Positions 25,232 through 33,715 of a stretch of 64,000 nucleotides of DNA are shown here, in pieces. The stretch is from Bdellovibrionales bacterium (GTDB taxonomy: Bacteria; Bdellovibrionota; UBA1018), in assembly GCA_016786465.1 (NCBI GenBank), contig JAEUWC010000015.1, positions 62,001-126,000 of the forward strand, written 5' to 3'. Positions within the stretch are counted from its first letter, which is position 1, and the number at the start of each line of letters is the position of its first letter. Below the pieces are notes generated by a model. The model ran no database searches. It had not been told where the DNA came from and saw only the letters and a list, made by a program, of their open reading frames with translations. The position numbers were made by a program, and so were the translations under genes.

Positions 25232-25762
25232 ATGCCTTCGCTGCCCGAAATTTTCCAGCAGATCAATGATCAGCACTTCGATGGTTTTCTAGAAATGCCG
25301 GAACTGGTCTGGAATTCCAGGCTTCGGTCGGCGGCAGGGCGTTTCATTCCAGGCCGTCGTTCCTGGCAGGCCATCTTGCGCGGGGATGCCTGCAAGGCGC
25401 AGATCGAAGTCGCTACCTACCTTCGTGAAATCGACCAAGCCGATCACCATATTCGCGATACTTTGGCGCATGAAATGATTCACTATTGGCTTTGGACCCG
25501 GCGCCGGCCCTATGGGCACACCGACGAATTTTGGGCCAAGATGCAGGCGATGGGCGTCAGTCGTTACAATCCGGTGCCCAAGCAAAGGCCCATCAAGTAC
25601 CACTACCAGTGCCCAAGTTGCCTGAAGACTTTTCCCGCGCGCCGAAAACTGGGGCGTTTGGCGTGCGCGGATTGTTGCAAAAAACATTCAGGCGGAAAGT
25701 TTGATTCGCGTTTTGTTCTGGAAATGCAGAAGGGGCAGCCCGAAGTATGTACCGCGAACTGA
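25232..25762 (+). CDS. SprT-like zinc metalloprotein
   Basis: 176 aa. The SprT-like core has the metalloprotease motif HEMIHYWLW (HExxH, about 79-87) with a third His in YGHTDEFW. A zinc ribbon follows (about 125-152: YQCPSCLKTF and ACADCC). Family members include Spartan-type DNA-protein crosslink proteases and bacterial SprT proteins of unknown substrate. The ribosome site GGTAGG lies 8 nt before the ATG, inside the short gap to the divergent mutS2 gene, so the promoter must lie in mutS2. It overlaps apaG by 16 bp. Confidence 0.85.
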   Translation: MPSLPEIFQQINDQHFDGFLEMPELVWNSRLRSAAGRFIPGRRSWQAILRGDACKAQIEVATYLREIDQADHHIRDTLAHEMIHYWLWTRRRPYGHTDEFWAKMQAMGVSRYNPVPKQRPIKYHYQCPSCLKTFPARRKLGRLACADCCKKHSGGKFDSRFVLEMQKGQPEVCTAN

Positions 25763-26133
25763 CGAACGGCATCGAAGTGGTCGCAGAACCCGCCTATGTT
25801 CCCGAAAAATCACAGCCCGAAAAAGGGGTGTATTTTTTCGCTTACCAAATCACGATCACGAACCGTGAAATGGGGATGGTTCAGCTTCGAAGCCGCCACT
25901 GGATCATCACCGACGGTCACGGGCAGGTTCACGAAGTTCAGGGTGAAGGGGTCGTGGGCGAACAGCCGCTTTTAGGAAACGGTGAAAGCTTCACTTATTC
26001 CAGTTTTTGTCCTTTGCCGACGCCGACAGGAAACATGCGCGGCACATACACGATGGAAGCCGTCGAGGAAGGCCAAAGCTTCCGCATCCGCATCCCGCTT
26101 TTCTTTCTTCGGGCAGATACGGGCACCGCATAA
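25747..26133 (+). CDS. apaG: ApaG protein
   Basis: 128 aa, one beta-sandwich domain of the ApaG family (DUF525). Recognisable elements are FFAYQITITNRE, LRSRHWIITDGHGQVHEV, GEGVVGEQPLLGNGESFTYSS and GNMRGTYTMEA. The function of ApaG is not settled; it has been linked to divalent cation export and Ap4A metabolism and resembles domains that bind other proteins or ligands. It starts inside the 3' end of the SprT-like gene, so the two are translated together. The TAA stop codon lies within the left arm of the long inverted repeat (from 26130). Confidence 0.92.
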   Translation: MYRELTNGIEVVAEPAYVPEKSQPEKGVYFFAYQITITNREMGMVQLRSRHWIITDGHGQVHEVQGEGVVGEQPLLGNGESFTYSSFCPLPTPTGNMRGTYTMEAVEEGQSFRIRIPLFFLRADTGTA

Positions 26134-26251
26134 AGGTGTCTGAGCACTTTTTGATGCTCGGTGCGTTAATTGCGACTTGATCCCGGACAGGAGCCCGAAA
26201 TCCAGTCTTCTTTAACGCACTGAGCATCAAAAAGTGCTCAGACACCTTTAT
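26130..26251. repeat. Long inverted repeat (40-bp arms, one mismatch)
   Basis: Arms 26130-26169 and 26212-26251 are reverse complements at 39 of 40 positions; the outer ends read ATAAAGGTGTCTGAGCAC. The 42-bp loop has a smaller imperfect inverted repeat (GACTTGAT against ATCCAGTC). The left arm contains the apaG stop codon. There is no U-run and no coding content. It looks like a small non-autonomous mobile or REP/MITE-type element; folded as RNA it would also block readthrough between the convergent genes. Confidence 0.9.
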
Positions 26252-26307
26252 GGGGGGGGATCGCCTCTGGACTACCTCGCTCTCGTTAAATGGGGGGGGA
26301 GAGAGCG
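26251..26307. repeat. Duplicated G8 tract and 7-bp stem
   Basis: TGGGGGGGGA occurs at 26251-26260 and again exactly at 26291-26300. CGCTCTC (26278-26284) and GAGAGCG (26301-26307) could pair around the second tract. The purpose is unknown; the G-runs are prone to slippage and are easy to mis-sequence. Confidence 0.6.
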
Positions 26308-26351
26308 AATTTTCCAGAAGCGACCCGAAACGGTCACACGGTCATAAAGCG

Positions 26352-27236
26352 TCAACCCTGGGGGAGGGATTTCGCGGACTCCGTGATTCCGTATTTTTTC
26401 ATCTTAAAGACCAGGGTTTCACGATCCATTTTGGCGCCCTGGCAGGTTTCCTCGATCTTCCAATCGTAGGTTTTCAAAAGTTCCGTCAGATAAATTTTTT
26501 CAAATTGTTCGCGCGTCGCGCGGAAATCAAATTGGTCATCGCCCAGATTCGGAAAGTCGGCCGCTTTAAGCGTATCGCCGGCCACGCGAAGGATCGCCAG
26601 ACGAAGCACGTTGCGAAGCTCGCGAAGGTTGCCAGGCCAAGTGTAGCTTTTCAGCTTTTCCCAAGCGTCGGTTGAAAGCTTGCGGACGTGTTCTTTCTTG
26701 GTTTCGCGGCAAATTTCTTTCAAAAGGCCTTCGACGATGTCTTCGAATTCTTCGATGCGTTCCGAAAGCGGCGGCATCACGATTCGGTATTCTTGAAACT
26801 TTTTCAAAAGCGCAGAATTAAAAAGTCCGCCTTGTGAACGGCTTTCCAAATTGTGGCTGGTCGTCGCGATGATTCGGGTGTGGATCAACATCGGAACCGT
26901 TGAATGCGCGACGGGAAGAGATTTTTTTTCTAGGTAGTGGAGCAGCACCTGCTGATCAGCGAGGGGGAATTCGCTTAGTTCATTGATCAGCAAGGTGCCG
27001 CCACGAGCTTCCACGATCTGGCCGGCGAGGGGGGATTTCAAATTCGCCAACCGGAAGGGACGCGATGCTAGAGGACTGTTTTCATGGATCCAGCGCGCGA
27101 TTTCGCCGCGGCCAGTTCCTGGGGAACCTTCGATCAATACCGGAGACTCATCCGCTTGCGCTGCAACAGTCGCAAGACTGCGCTGGCTTGGCGGAATAAA
27201 GTGCACTGTTTCTCTGGTCTCGGATTGATGAACCAA
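26352..27236 (-). CDS. Sigma54-activator-like AAA+ regulator lacking ATPase and GAFTGA motifs
   Basis: 294 aa. The TTG at 27236 is preferred as start because GAGGGGG lies 4 nt upstream. Alignment by eye to the intact NtrC-type protein at 40675 shows the same fold order, but the Walker A Lys is Arg (GSPGTGRG at 37-44), the Walker B Asp is Asn (GGTLLINEL), the GAFTGA loop and about 30 residues round it are deleted, and the FRxDLYYR arginine-finger segment reads FNSALLKKF. The Fis-type helix-turn-helix at the C-terminus (about 260-285) is kept. It therefore should bind DNA but not drive sigma54 open-complex formation; it may repress or act with partners. It is divergent from the XRE gene across 125 bp. 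Confidence 0.85.
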   Translation of the reverse strand: MVHQSETRETVHFIPPSQRSLATVAAQADESPVLIEGSPGTGRGEIARWIHENSPLASRPFRLANLKSPLAGQIVEARGGTLLINELSEFPLADQQVLLHYLEKKSLPVAHSTVPMLIHTRIIATTSHNLESRSQGGLFNSALLKKFQEYRIVMPPLSERIEEFEDIVEGLLKEICRETKKEHVRKLSTDAWEKLKSYTWPGNLRELRNVLRLAILRVAGDTLKAADFPNLGDDQFDFRATREQFEKIYLTELLKTYDWKIEETCQGAKMDRETLVFKMKKYGITESAKSLPQG

Positions 27237-27330
27237 GGTTCCCCCTCAATGGGAGCATGGGTAGCGCGCCTTTTTGTGATGGTCAATCTTAAATCTCGAT
27301 AACAGATAAATTCTGATGTTTTCAGGTGCA

Positions 27331-27351
27331 ATATCTCAGAATCTGAAATAT
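27331..27351. promoter_or_regulatory. Palindromic operator candidate upstream of XRE gene
   Basis: ATATCTCAGA and TCTGAAATAT flank one central A; the arms match at 9 of 10 positions. It ends 10 bp before the XRE gene start and lies in the gap between the two divergent regulators. Another TCTGA half-site occurs at 27312-27316. A homodimeric HTH protein such as the adjacent XRE regulator is the obvious candidate to bind. Confidence 0.6.
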
Positions 27352-27361
27352 AGCATTTCTC

Positions 27362-28351
27362 ATGGAACGCAAGTATCCGAACTGGGGTCTGTACCTTCGA
27401 TCGAACCGTGAAAAGAAATACCGCTCGGCCCGCGAATTCTGCGCCCGGGGCGATGTGGGGATCAGCTACCCTCAGTATTCGCGATATGAAGGCGGAGAGC
27501 AGCTTCCTGGACTGGCTCAGGCTTTGGAATTGGGTAAGAAGCTGGACCTACAACCCTTTGAAACTGTTGAGAAATGGCTTTCAGACCAGTTTCCTGCCGA
27601 CCATGCCTCTTTAAAGGATGACGTCCTAGCGCTTCTTCGCTCAAGAACGGCATCTAAAGGATCCCTGGCCCCGGCAATCGGCGTAAATCCAAACCCACTA
27701 GCGGCAACCGCAAGCCGAGTTCCAGAAAACACCATGCGATTGGATGACGTGATTGTCTTGAATCGAAGTCACGTTCGCAGCTTTGGAACCAACCCCCGTT
27801 ATCGTGACGTGATCACGTATGTGAATTCGTTTCCGACTCAGTGGATCTCGCAACGCGAGATCGCGATCGCCGCGCAGATCGGATTCGAAGAAGCCGGTAG
27901 CTTGATCGAAGACCTGCACGAGCTGGGCGTCTTGGTGCTTCCAGATGAATCGACGACAGGACCGGGGTCGATGCCGGTGCCTGAATCATACAACGATAAA
28001 GATGGCTACTTATGCCGCTGCTCGAAGAGAATTTTCTATTATCCAGACGACGAAGATTTCTTCCCTCTGCGGAATTTGAACTTCGTGCACAACGTTTCCA
28101 GCTTGATGCGAAACCTCTCGTTCAAAGATATTCAGGCCAAAAAGTCATATCGTGGGCTTTTGACCCGTCAAATGTCGCCCAGCCAGGTCAGCACCCTGAT
28201 CGAGCGCGTGGATTCGCTGATTCATGACGTCATTCAGCAGCCTGAAGAAGATGCATCCGATGGCGTCTATTCCATGTGCGTCGTTTTCGGCGAACGGTTT
28301 CGACGCGAAGCGGTTCTCGCCGAACTAGACACTCCGAAAAGCGAAAGCTAA
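27362..28351 (+). CDS. XRE-type helix-turn-helix regulator with DUF4423-like C-terminal region
   Basis: 329 aa. Residues about 8-65 form an XRE/Cro-type HTH (LRSNREKKYRSAREFCARG, then YSRYEGGEQLPGLAQALELG). A linker (about 75-125) leads to a region (about 130-310) resembling the DUF4423/TIGR02147 domain of Fibrobacter and Bdellovibrio regulators: PTQWISQREIAIAAQIG, EEAGSLIEDLHELGVL and KKSYRGLLTRQMSPSQVSTL. The assignment of the C-terminal region is tentative. The gene sits between a divergent degenerate sigma54-activator gene and the BMP nucleoside transporter genes, which start 10 bp downstream, so it may control that transporter and itself through the palindrome just upstream. Confidence 0.75.
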   Translation: MERKYPNWGLYLRSNREKKYRSAREFCARGDVGISYPQYSRYEGGEQLPGLAQALELGKKLDLQPFETVEKWLSDQFPADHASLKDDVLALLRSRTASKGSLAPAIGVNPNPLAATASRVPENTMRLDDVIVLNRSHVRSFGTNPRYRDVITYVNSFPTQWISQREIAIAAQIGFEEAGSLIEDLHELGVLVLPDESTTGPGSMPVPESYNDKDGYLCRCSKRIFYYPDDEDFFPLRNLNFVHNVSSLMRNLSFKDIQAKKSYRGLLTRQMSPSQVSTLIERVDSLIHDVIQQPEEDASDGVYSMCVVFGERFRREAVLAELDTPKSES

Positions 28352-28360
28352 ACTTTCGTT

Positions 28361-29425
28361 ATGCACTTAAAAAAATTCGGGTTTCTGGGTCGTGTTGCGT
28401 CTTTCCTTGTTCTTGCTTTGTGGACTTCATTAGCTTCGGCCGGTGGTCTGAATGGTGTGGGTCTTAAAGTCGGAATGGTTTTGGACAAAGGCGGTAAAGA
28501 CGACAAGTCTTTCAACGCTTCCGCATATTCCGGCGCAAATCGCGCAAAAGACGAACTGAAGATCCAATACAAGTACGTCGAAGCGACCGACGACAACGCG
28601 TTTGAACCCTTGCTTCGTTCTTTCGCGCAAAAAGATTTCGACTTGATCATCGGCGTTGGGTTTGCCCAAGCCGAAGCCATGGCTAAGGTTTCTAAGGCAT
28701 TCCCAAATAAGCTTTTTGCCATCGTTGATTCTGATGTCAAAGGCGCCAACGTGCGTTCGCTGATGTTCGAAGAACATGAAGGATCCTTTTTGATGGGAGC
28801 AGTCGCCGCCCTGAAATCAAAATCCGGCAAAATCGGATTCATCGGCGGAATGGCGATTCCTTTGATCAAGCGTTTTGAAATGGGGTTCGAAGCGGGCGTG
28901 AAGCACGTGAATCCGAAAGCCACCGTGACGAGCAACTTCGTGGGTGTCACGGCGGATTCTTGGAACAATCCCCCAAAGGCTAAAGAACTGGCATTGGGGC
29001 AGTTCAACAACGGTGTGGATGTGATTTTTCAAGCCGCAGGTGCTAGCGGGAGCGGCGTTTTTGATGCGGCTGAAGAAAAGAAAAAGTTCGCCATCGGCGT
29101 GGATTCCAACCAAAACTGGATGAAGCCCGGCGTGATTCTGACATCGATGATGAAGCGCGTGGATATCTCGGTTTATGAAACGATCAAAGAAGTCGCAGCC
29201 GCAAGAAACGCGGAAGGCAAACTTCCAGCTGACTTCAACAAGACCTTTGCGGGTCTAAAGCGATTTGGGTTGAAGAATTCGGGCGTTGATTACGCACTGG
29301 ATTCTCACAACCAAAAAGAAATGTCGGCCGACGTGAAAAAGAAGATCGACGACCTGAAAGGCCAGATCACTTCTGGCAAAATCAAAGTACCTGACTTCTA
29401 CACGGCGAAAGCTGGGAAGAAGTAA
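28361..29425 (+). CDS. BMP-family nucleoside-binding protein of ABC importer
   Basis: 354 aa with an N-terminal signal (about 1-27, ending TSLASA-GG). Unlike most family members there is no lipobox Cys, so it is probably a free periplasmic protein. The BMP/PnrA-like body starts with KVGMVLDKGGKDDKSFNASAYSGA (in two parts, about 34-57) and continues with GVGFAQAEAM, KIGFIGGMAIPLIKRFEMGFEAG and VDVIFQAAGASGSGVFDAA. Members bind purine nucleosides or related ligands. The ATPase gene follows 7 bp downstream, then two permeases, making a complete importer. Confidence 0.93.
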   Translation: MHLKKFGFLGRVASFLVLALWTSLASAGGLNGVGLKVGMVLDKGGKDDKSFNASAYSGANRAKDELKIQYKYVEATDDNAFEPLLRSFAQKDFDLIIGVGFAQAEAMAKVSKAFPNKLFAIVDSDVKGANVRSLMFEEHEGSFLMGAVAALKSKSGKIGFIGGMAIPLIKRFEMGFEAGVKHVNPKATVTSNFVGVTADSWNNPPKAKELALGQFNNGVDVIFQAAGASGSGVFDAAEEKKKFAIGVDSNQNWMKPGVILTSMMKRVDISVYETIKEVAAARNAEGKLPADFNKTFAGLKRFGLKNSGVDYALDSHNQKEMSADVKKKIDDLKGQITSGKIKVPDFYTAKAGKK

Positions 29426-29432
29426 ACGCGAA

Positions 29433-30992
29433 ATGTTTGCGATTCAGGTTCAAGGCCTGACCAAAGCCTTTGGCGATTGTGTAGCCAACGACCAGGTCAC
29501 GTTTTCGGTCAAAAAGGGAAGCATCCACGGGATTGTCGGCGAAAACGGCGCCGGCAAATCCACGGCGATGAAGCTTCTTTACGGACTGTACAAGCCGGAT
29601 TCTGGGTCCATCGTCATGGACGGAAAGCCACGTCAGTGGCGGACCCCGGCAGACGCGATATCGGCTGGGATCGGCATGGTCCACCAGCACTTTATGCTGT
29701 CGGAAACGGAAACGGTTTTGGACAACTTGATCCTTGGGGTCGAAAAAACGGCAGCATTGGGAAAGATCAACCGCAAGCAAATTGAAAAAGACTTGATGGC
29801 GTTGTCCCAGAAGTACCGAATGCCCCTGAATCTATCGGCACGCATTTCTGAAATCCCAGTGGGACTTCAGCAAAGGGTCGAAATTCTAAAGATGCTTTAT
29901 CGGGGCGCGGAATTCATGATTCTGGACGAACCGACCGCGGTTTTGACCCCGCAGGAAATTGAAGAACTTTTTAGAAACCTTCTTGAACTGAAAAAAGAAG
30001 GAAAGACGATTCTGATCATCACCCACAAGCTTCGCGAAGTGATGGCGATTACCGATCGCGTGACCGTGTTTCGCGCAGGAAAAGTCGAAGGGGACCTAGA
30101 AACCAAAGACACTTCTGTGCAGGATCTGGCCGACCGAATGGTTGGCCGAAGGGTTCATCTGACAATCGGTGGGGACCATCCCGAAGATTCAAAACTGGGA
30201 CATACGCCAAGAAGTGGTGGAGGAAGCTTGCGTCCGGCTTTGGAAATCAAAGGCCTTGGCCTTTTACGTCCGGGCGAATCCAAACCCAGACTGGATTCGA
30301 TCCACCTGACCGTTAGCCCAAAAGAAATCGTGGGGATCGCCGGTGTTGAAGGCAACGGCCAGTCCGAACTGATTCAAGCGATCTTTCATCCAAATAACCC
30401 ACGCCATCGGTCTTCCGGGCAGATTTCGATTTTGGGTCAAGACATTCAGGCCTTCGACACGCAGGCGATCAAGGAACTGGGCGTGGGCTGGATTCCTGAA
30501 GATCGCCACAAGGAAGGACTTTTGCTTCAGAAGTCTTTGCGCGAAAATTTTCTTTTAGGGCAAACGCGCCGCGAACAGTTTTGCAAAAACGGCTGGATTC
30601 GCTGGAATTCCGTCGACGCTTCCCTGAAACAGGGAATGGAAGACTTTGACGTTCGCCCCCGAAATATTCACGCGCTTGCAGGGGGCCTTTCAGGCGGAAA
30701 CCAACAAAAGCTGATCATCGCGCGCGAATTGGATCGCAGACCCAATTTTCTAGTCGTCGCACAGCCCACCCGGGGTGTGGACGTGGGCGCGATTGAATTC
30801 ATTCATCGCCGCCTGGTTGGCCTTCGTGAAGAAGGCGCGGGTATTCTTTTGATCAGTTCGGAATTAGATGAAATTCTGGCGCTTTCTGACCGGATCTTGG
30901 TCATGTATTCGGGCAAAATCGTCGCAGAATTTGCGCGCGGAGAAGTCGACGCCATGAAACTGGGCGTGAAAATGGGAGGCGGTCATGGCTAG
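29433..30992 (+). CDS. Nucleoside ABC importer ATP-binding protein (two NBDs)
   Basis: 519 aa, a tandem-domain ATPase of the sugar/nucleoside (RbsA/NupA-YufO) type. The first half has Walker [10 protein letters not shown] (about 35-43), a signature GLQQRVEIL and Walker [11 protein letters not shown]; the second has a degenerate Walker [11 protein letters not shown], signature [13 protein letters not shown] and [10 protein letters not shown]. It overlaps the permease gene by 8 bp. It powers import of the ligand caught by the BMP protein. Confidence 0.93.
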   Translation: MFAIQVQGLTKAFGDCVANDQVTFSVKKGSIHGIVGENGAGKSTAMKLLYGLYKPDSGSIVMDGKPRQWRTPADAISAGIGMVHQHFMLSETETVLDNLILGVEKTAALGKINRKQIEKDLMALSQKYRMPLNLSARISEIPVGLQQRVEILKMLYRGAEFMILDEPTAVLTPQEIEELFRNLLELKKEGKTILIITHKLREVMAITDRVTVFRAGKVEGDLETKDTSVQDLADRMVGRRVHLTIGGDHPEDSKLGHTPRSGGGSLRPALEIKGLGLLRPGESKPRLDSIHLTVSPKEIVGIAGVEGNGQSELIQAIFHPNNPRHRSSGQISILGQDIQAFDTQAIKELGVGWIPEDRHKEGLLLQKSLRENFLLGQTRREQFCKNGWIRWNSVDASLKQGMEDFDVRPRNIHALAGGLSGGNQQKLIIARELDRRPNFLVVAQPTRGVDVGAIEFIHRRLVGLREEGAGILLISSELDEILALSDRILVMYSGKIVAEFARGEVDAMKLGVKMGGGHG

Positions 30993-32052
30993 TCTTAAAA
31001 TCTGGCTGATTCGGCTTCGCCCCATCATCGCCGCTTTGCTGGGACTTTCATTGGGAATTGGGATTACGGCCTTAGCTGGGGAAAGTCCCGCGCACGTGGT
31101 CGCCGTGTTGGTGAAAAGTGCCTTGGGTTCCCCTTACGATCTAGGGATGACTTTGTTTTACACAACCCCTTTGGTTTTCACGGGTCTTTCGGTCGCGATG
31201 GCGTTTCAGTGCGGACTTTTCAATATCGGTGCAGAAGGCCAACTGGCGATGGGTGCGCTTTGGGCTGCGGTACTTGGAATCGTGATGCCGGGGCTTCCTG
31301 GTTTCGTAGCTCCTGTATTTGCGGTCCTGGCTTGCATTTTGGGTGGGGCAGCTTGGGGAGCCATCCCGGGTTGGCTTCGCGCGAAGCGCGGAAGTCATGA
31401 AGTGATCAATACGATCATGATGAATTTCGTGTCGGCGGGTGTTTGCAGCTACGTGACTTTGTATGTTTTTCGAAACACCGAAGGACAAAATCCAGAAACG
31501 CTTCCGATCGCGGCTGCTTATCAGCTTTCGCAGTTTTCAAGTTTTGGGGGCGCACCCGTTTCGTGGGCATTGATTTTGGCGGTCTTGGTTTGGGCGGGTT
31601 GTATCGTTTTTCTTCGCAAGACGCGGCTGGGCTTTCAGCTGATGTCGGTGGGCGAAAATGAATCCGCCGCCGAAGCTTCAGGGATTTCGTCGCCCAAGAT
31701 GCGGATTCTGGCCATGGCGATTGCAGGGGGCCTGGCCGGCCTGGTCGGAGTCGGCGAAGTCCTGGGAAATGCGCACAAGTTCAAGATGGGGTTTTCGGCA
31801 GACTTTGGCTTCATCGGAATAGCAGTTGCGCTTTTGGCGCGAGGGCGCCCCGAAGGTGTGCTTCCGTCGGCTTTTCTTTTCGGCGCCCTTCATAAAGGAA
31901 CCGCGGATCTGGACTTTGAAACCACGCACGTGACTCGCGAATTGGCGTTGATTCTTCAGGCCCTGGTGATTTTGTCGGTTTCAGCTGACGGGCTTTGGGA
32001 TTGGATGAACCGGATCGGCGTGAAGAAACGCACCGGAAAGGCGGCATCATGA
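30985..32052 (+). CDS. Nucleoside ABC importer permease, first subunit
   Basis: 355 aa with about eight to ten membrane helices. The BPD_transp_2-type features GLFNIGAEGQLAMGALWAA (about 76-94) and GSHEVINTIMMNFV mark it as the branched-chain/nucleoside-type permease (YufP/NupB-like). ATGA overlap with the second permease shows coupled translation. Confidence 0.92.
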   Translation: MASLKIWLIRLRPIIAALLGLSLGIGITALAGESPAHVVAVLVKSALGSPYDLGMTLFYTTPLVFTGLSVAMAFQCGLFNIGAEGQLAMGALWAAVLGIVMPGLPGFVAPVFAVLACILGGAAWGAIPGWLRAKRGSHEVINTIMMNFVSAGVCSYVTLYVFRNTEGQNPETLPIAAAYQLSQFSSFGGAPVSWALILAVLVWAGCIVFLRKTRLGFQLMSVGENESAAEASGISSPKMRILAMAIAGGLAGLVGVGEVLGNAHKFKMGFSADFGFIGIAVALLARGRPEGVLPSAFLFGALHKGTADLDFETTHVTRELALILQALVILSVSADGLWDWMNRIGVKKRTGKAAS

Positions 32053-32942
32053 ATTTAGATTCGCTTTTGGACTTCAGTTCAGCTGTTCTTCGCGGGATGA
32101 CGCCGATCCTTTTTGCGGCTCTGGGCGGTTACCTTTCCGAAAGATCCGGCGTGATCAATATCGCATTAGAAGGAATGATGTTGATTGGAAGTTTCTTTGG
32201 TGTGCTTGCTGCCCTGTCGTTTCACGGGTCGGGTGCACCTTGGATGGGTTTTTTGGCGGCTGGGGTCGCAGGCGGAATTTTTGCTGCGCTTTATGGCCTT
32301 TTCGTCATTCGGTATCGCGCCAACCAAATCGTTGCCGGAACCGCGATGAATCTATTGGCTGCGGGGCTCACGCCTTTCTTTTGCAAGATCGTTTTTGATT
32401 CGACCGGGAACACTCCTAGTCTTCCCCTGGAAGATCGCTTTCAGTATTTTCCGATGTTTCTTTCATTCGGTCTGGCCTTTGGACTTCACTGGATGTCACG
32501 TCAGACACCGATGGGGCTTTGGATTTCTTTCGCAGGTGAAAACCCTGCCGCCCTGGCGACCGCCGGAATCCGGGTCAACCGACTTCGCACTTGGGCCGTG
32601 ATTGCTAGCGGTGTTTTAGCAGGGTGGGGCGGGGCCAGTCTTTCGATTTGTCTTTCATCGTCCTTTTCCAGAAACATGACCGCCGGTCGCGGATTCATGG
32701 CGCTTGCCGCATTAATCTTTGGAAAGTGGCGGCCGCTTCCTGCGATGGGTGCATGCTTGTTTTTTGCGATTTCCGACACGGTTCAGATGCGCCTTCAGGG
32801 CGTACCCGTATTTGGCGGGCAACCGATCCCAGTTGAATTCATTCAAATGATTCCTTACGTGGCAACGATGTTGATTCTGGCGGGGTGGGTCGGTCAATCC
32901 CGCGCGCCGAAATCACTGGGGTTGCCGTTTCACCAAGGCTGA
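32049..32942 (+). CDS. Nucleoside ABC importer permease, second subunit
   Basis: 297 aa from ATG 32049, which overlaps the stop of the first permease. About eight membrane helices; SGVINIALEGMMLIGSFFGV near residue 32 and RANQIVAGTAMNLLAAG around 90-105 match the YufQ/NupC-like partner subunit. It completes the importer; the next gene, in the same direction, starts 18 bp on but encodes an unrelated envelope protein. Confidence 0.92.
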   Translation: MNLDSLLDFSSAVLRGMTPILFAALGGYLSERSGVINIALEGMMLIGSFFGVLAALSFHGSGAPWMGFLAAGVAGGIFAALYGLFVIRYRANQIVAGTAMNLLAAGLTPFFCKIVFDSTGNTPSLPLEDRFQYFPMFLSFGLAFGLHWMSRQTPMGLWISFAGENPAALATAGIRVNRLRTWAVIASGVLAGWGGASLSICLSSSFSRNMTAGRGFMALAALIFGKWRPLPAMGACLFFAISDTVQMRLQGVPVFGGQPIPVEFIQMIPYVATMLILAGWVGQSRAPKSLGLPFHQG

Positions 32943-32959
32943 AGTTAGAATTCAGGCAT

Positions 32960-33715
32960 ATGAAAAACACGGGTTGGGTTCTGGTATTCGTCGCGGCTTT
33001 GGGCTTTTCCGAAAGCGCGCACGCTCTTTCAAGCTATTCTGCAACGGCGCTTGGGGCGCTCAGCAACCAAGACCAGGTCGATACCTTGGTCGGAACCATG
33101 GCTTTGGGAACCAACCACCGCGCCTACGAACCCGCGACTTCGCTGGGTGCCGTCATTGGTCTAGATATTGGATTTGATCTGGCCTTGATTCGCGTTTCTT
33201 CTGATTTTCAAAACTTGATGACCGCTGTCGGCGCCGCCGGAGTTCCCAACACCTTGCCGCTTCCCAGGATCAATCTTCACAAGGGTCTTCCCGGACGTGT
33301 GGACCTGGGATTTTCTTGGGTGGGTTATCAGGGAAATTCCGTATACGGAATCGAAGCCAAGTTCACACCGCTTGAAGGCCCCGCGGTTCCTGCGATTGCG
33401 ATTCGCGGTGCTTACACCTTTTCGAAGATCTACTTCATGGATACGGGCACTTTTACTTTTGATGCTTTGATTTCCAAGAAACTTGCGATCATCGATCCTT
33501 ACCTGGGGTTTGGTTACATTTACTATTCAGGAAACCTGATCGTCCCAACTGGACAGTCACTTGCGCCGACGATCAGTGCAGCGTCCAGCGGCGGAACCGG
33601 GCGTTTTTTCATTGGCTTGCCGCTAAAGCTCGGGTTCCTGAAGTTGACCCCGGAATGGGAATCTACTTTTTCAAAAATCAGCAACATCGGATTGAAGGCT
33701 AGCCTTGCACTTTAA
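32960..33715 (+). CDS. Secreted outer-membrane barrel-like protein
   Basis: 251 aa from ATG 32960, preceded by a weak CAGG. A signal peptide ends AHA-LS. The mature protein is largely beta with Gly/aromatic turns (RVDLGFSWVGYQGN, YLGFGYIYYSGN), as in outer-membrane proteins, and ends GLKASLAL. No named family. It overlaps the next gene (lipoprotein) by 11 bp, so the two are probably made together. Confidence 0.72.
   Translation: MKNTGWVLVFVAALGFSESAHALSSYSATALGALSNQDQVDTLVGTMALGTNHRAYEPATSLGAVIGLDIGFDLALIRVSSDFQNLMTAVGAAGVPNTLPLPRINLHKGLPGRVDLGFSWVGYQGNSVYGIEAKFTPLEGPAVPAIAIRGAYTFSKIYFMDTGTFTFDALISKKLAIIDPYLGFGYIYYSGNLIVPTGQSLAPTISAASSGGTGRFFIGLPLKLGFLKLTPEWESTFSKISNIGLKASLAL

Noticed and set aside
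24540-25292. 250-codon plus-strand open frame
   Set aside because: Antisense to mutS2, whose full set of motifs is on the other strand.
28348-29010. 220-codon minus-strand open frame
   Set aside because: Antisense to the BMP binding protein gene; composition typical of a shadow frame.
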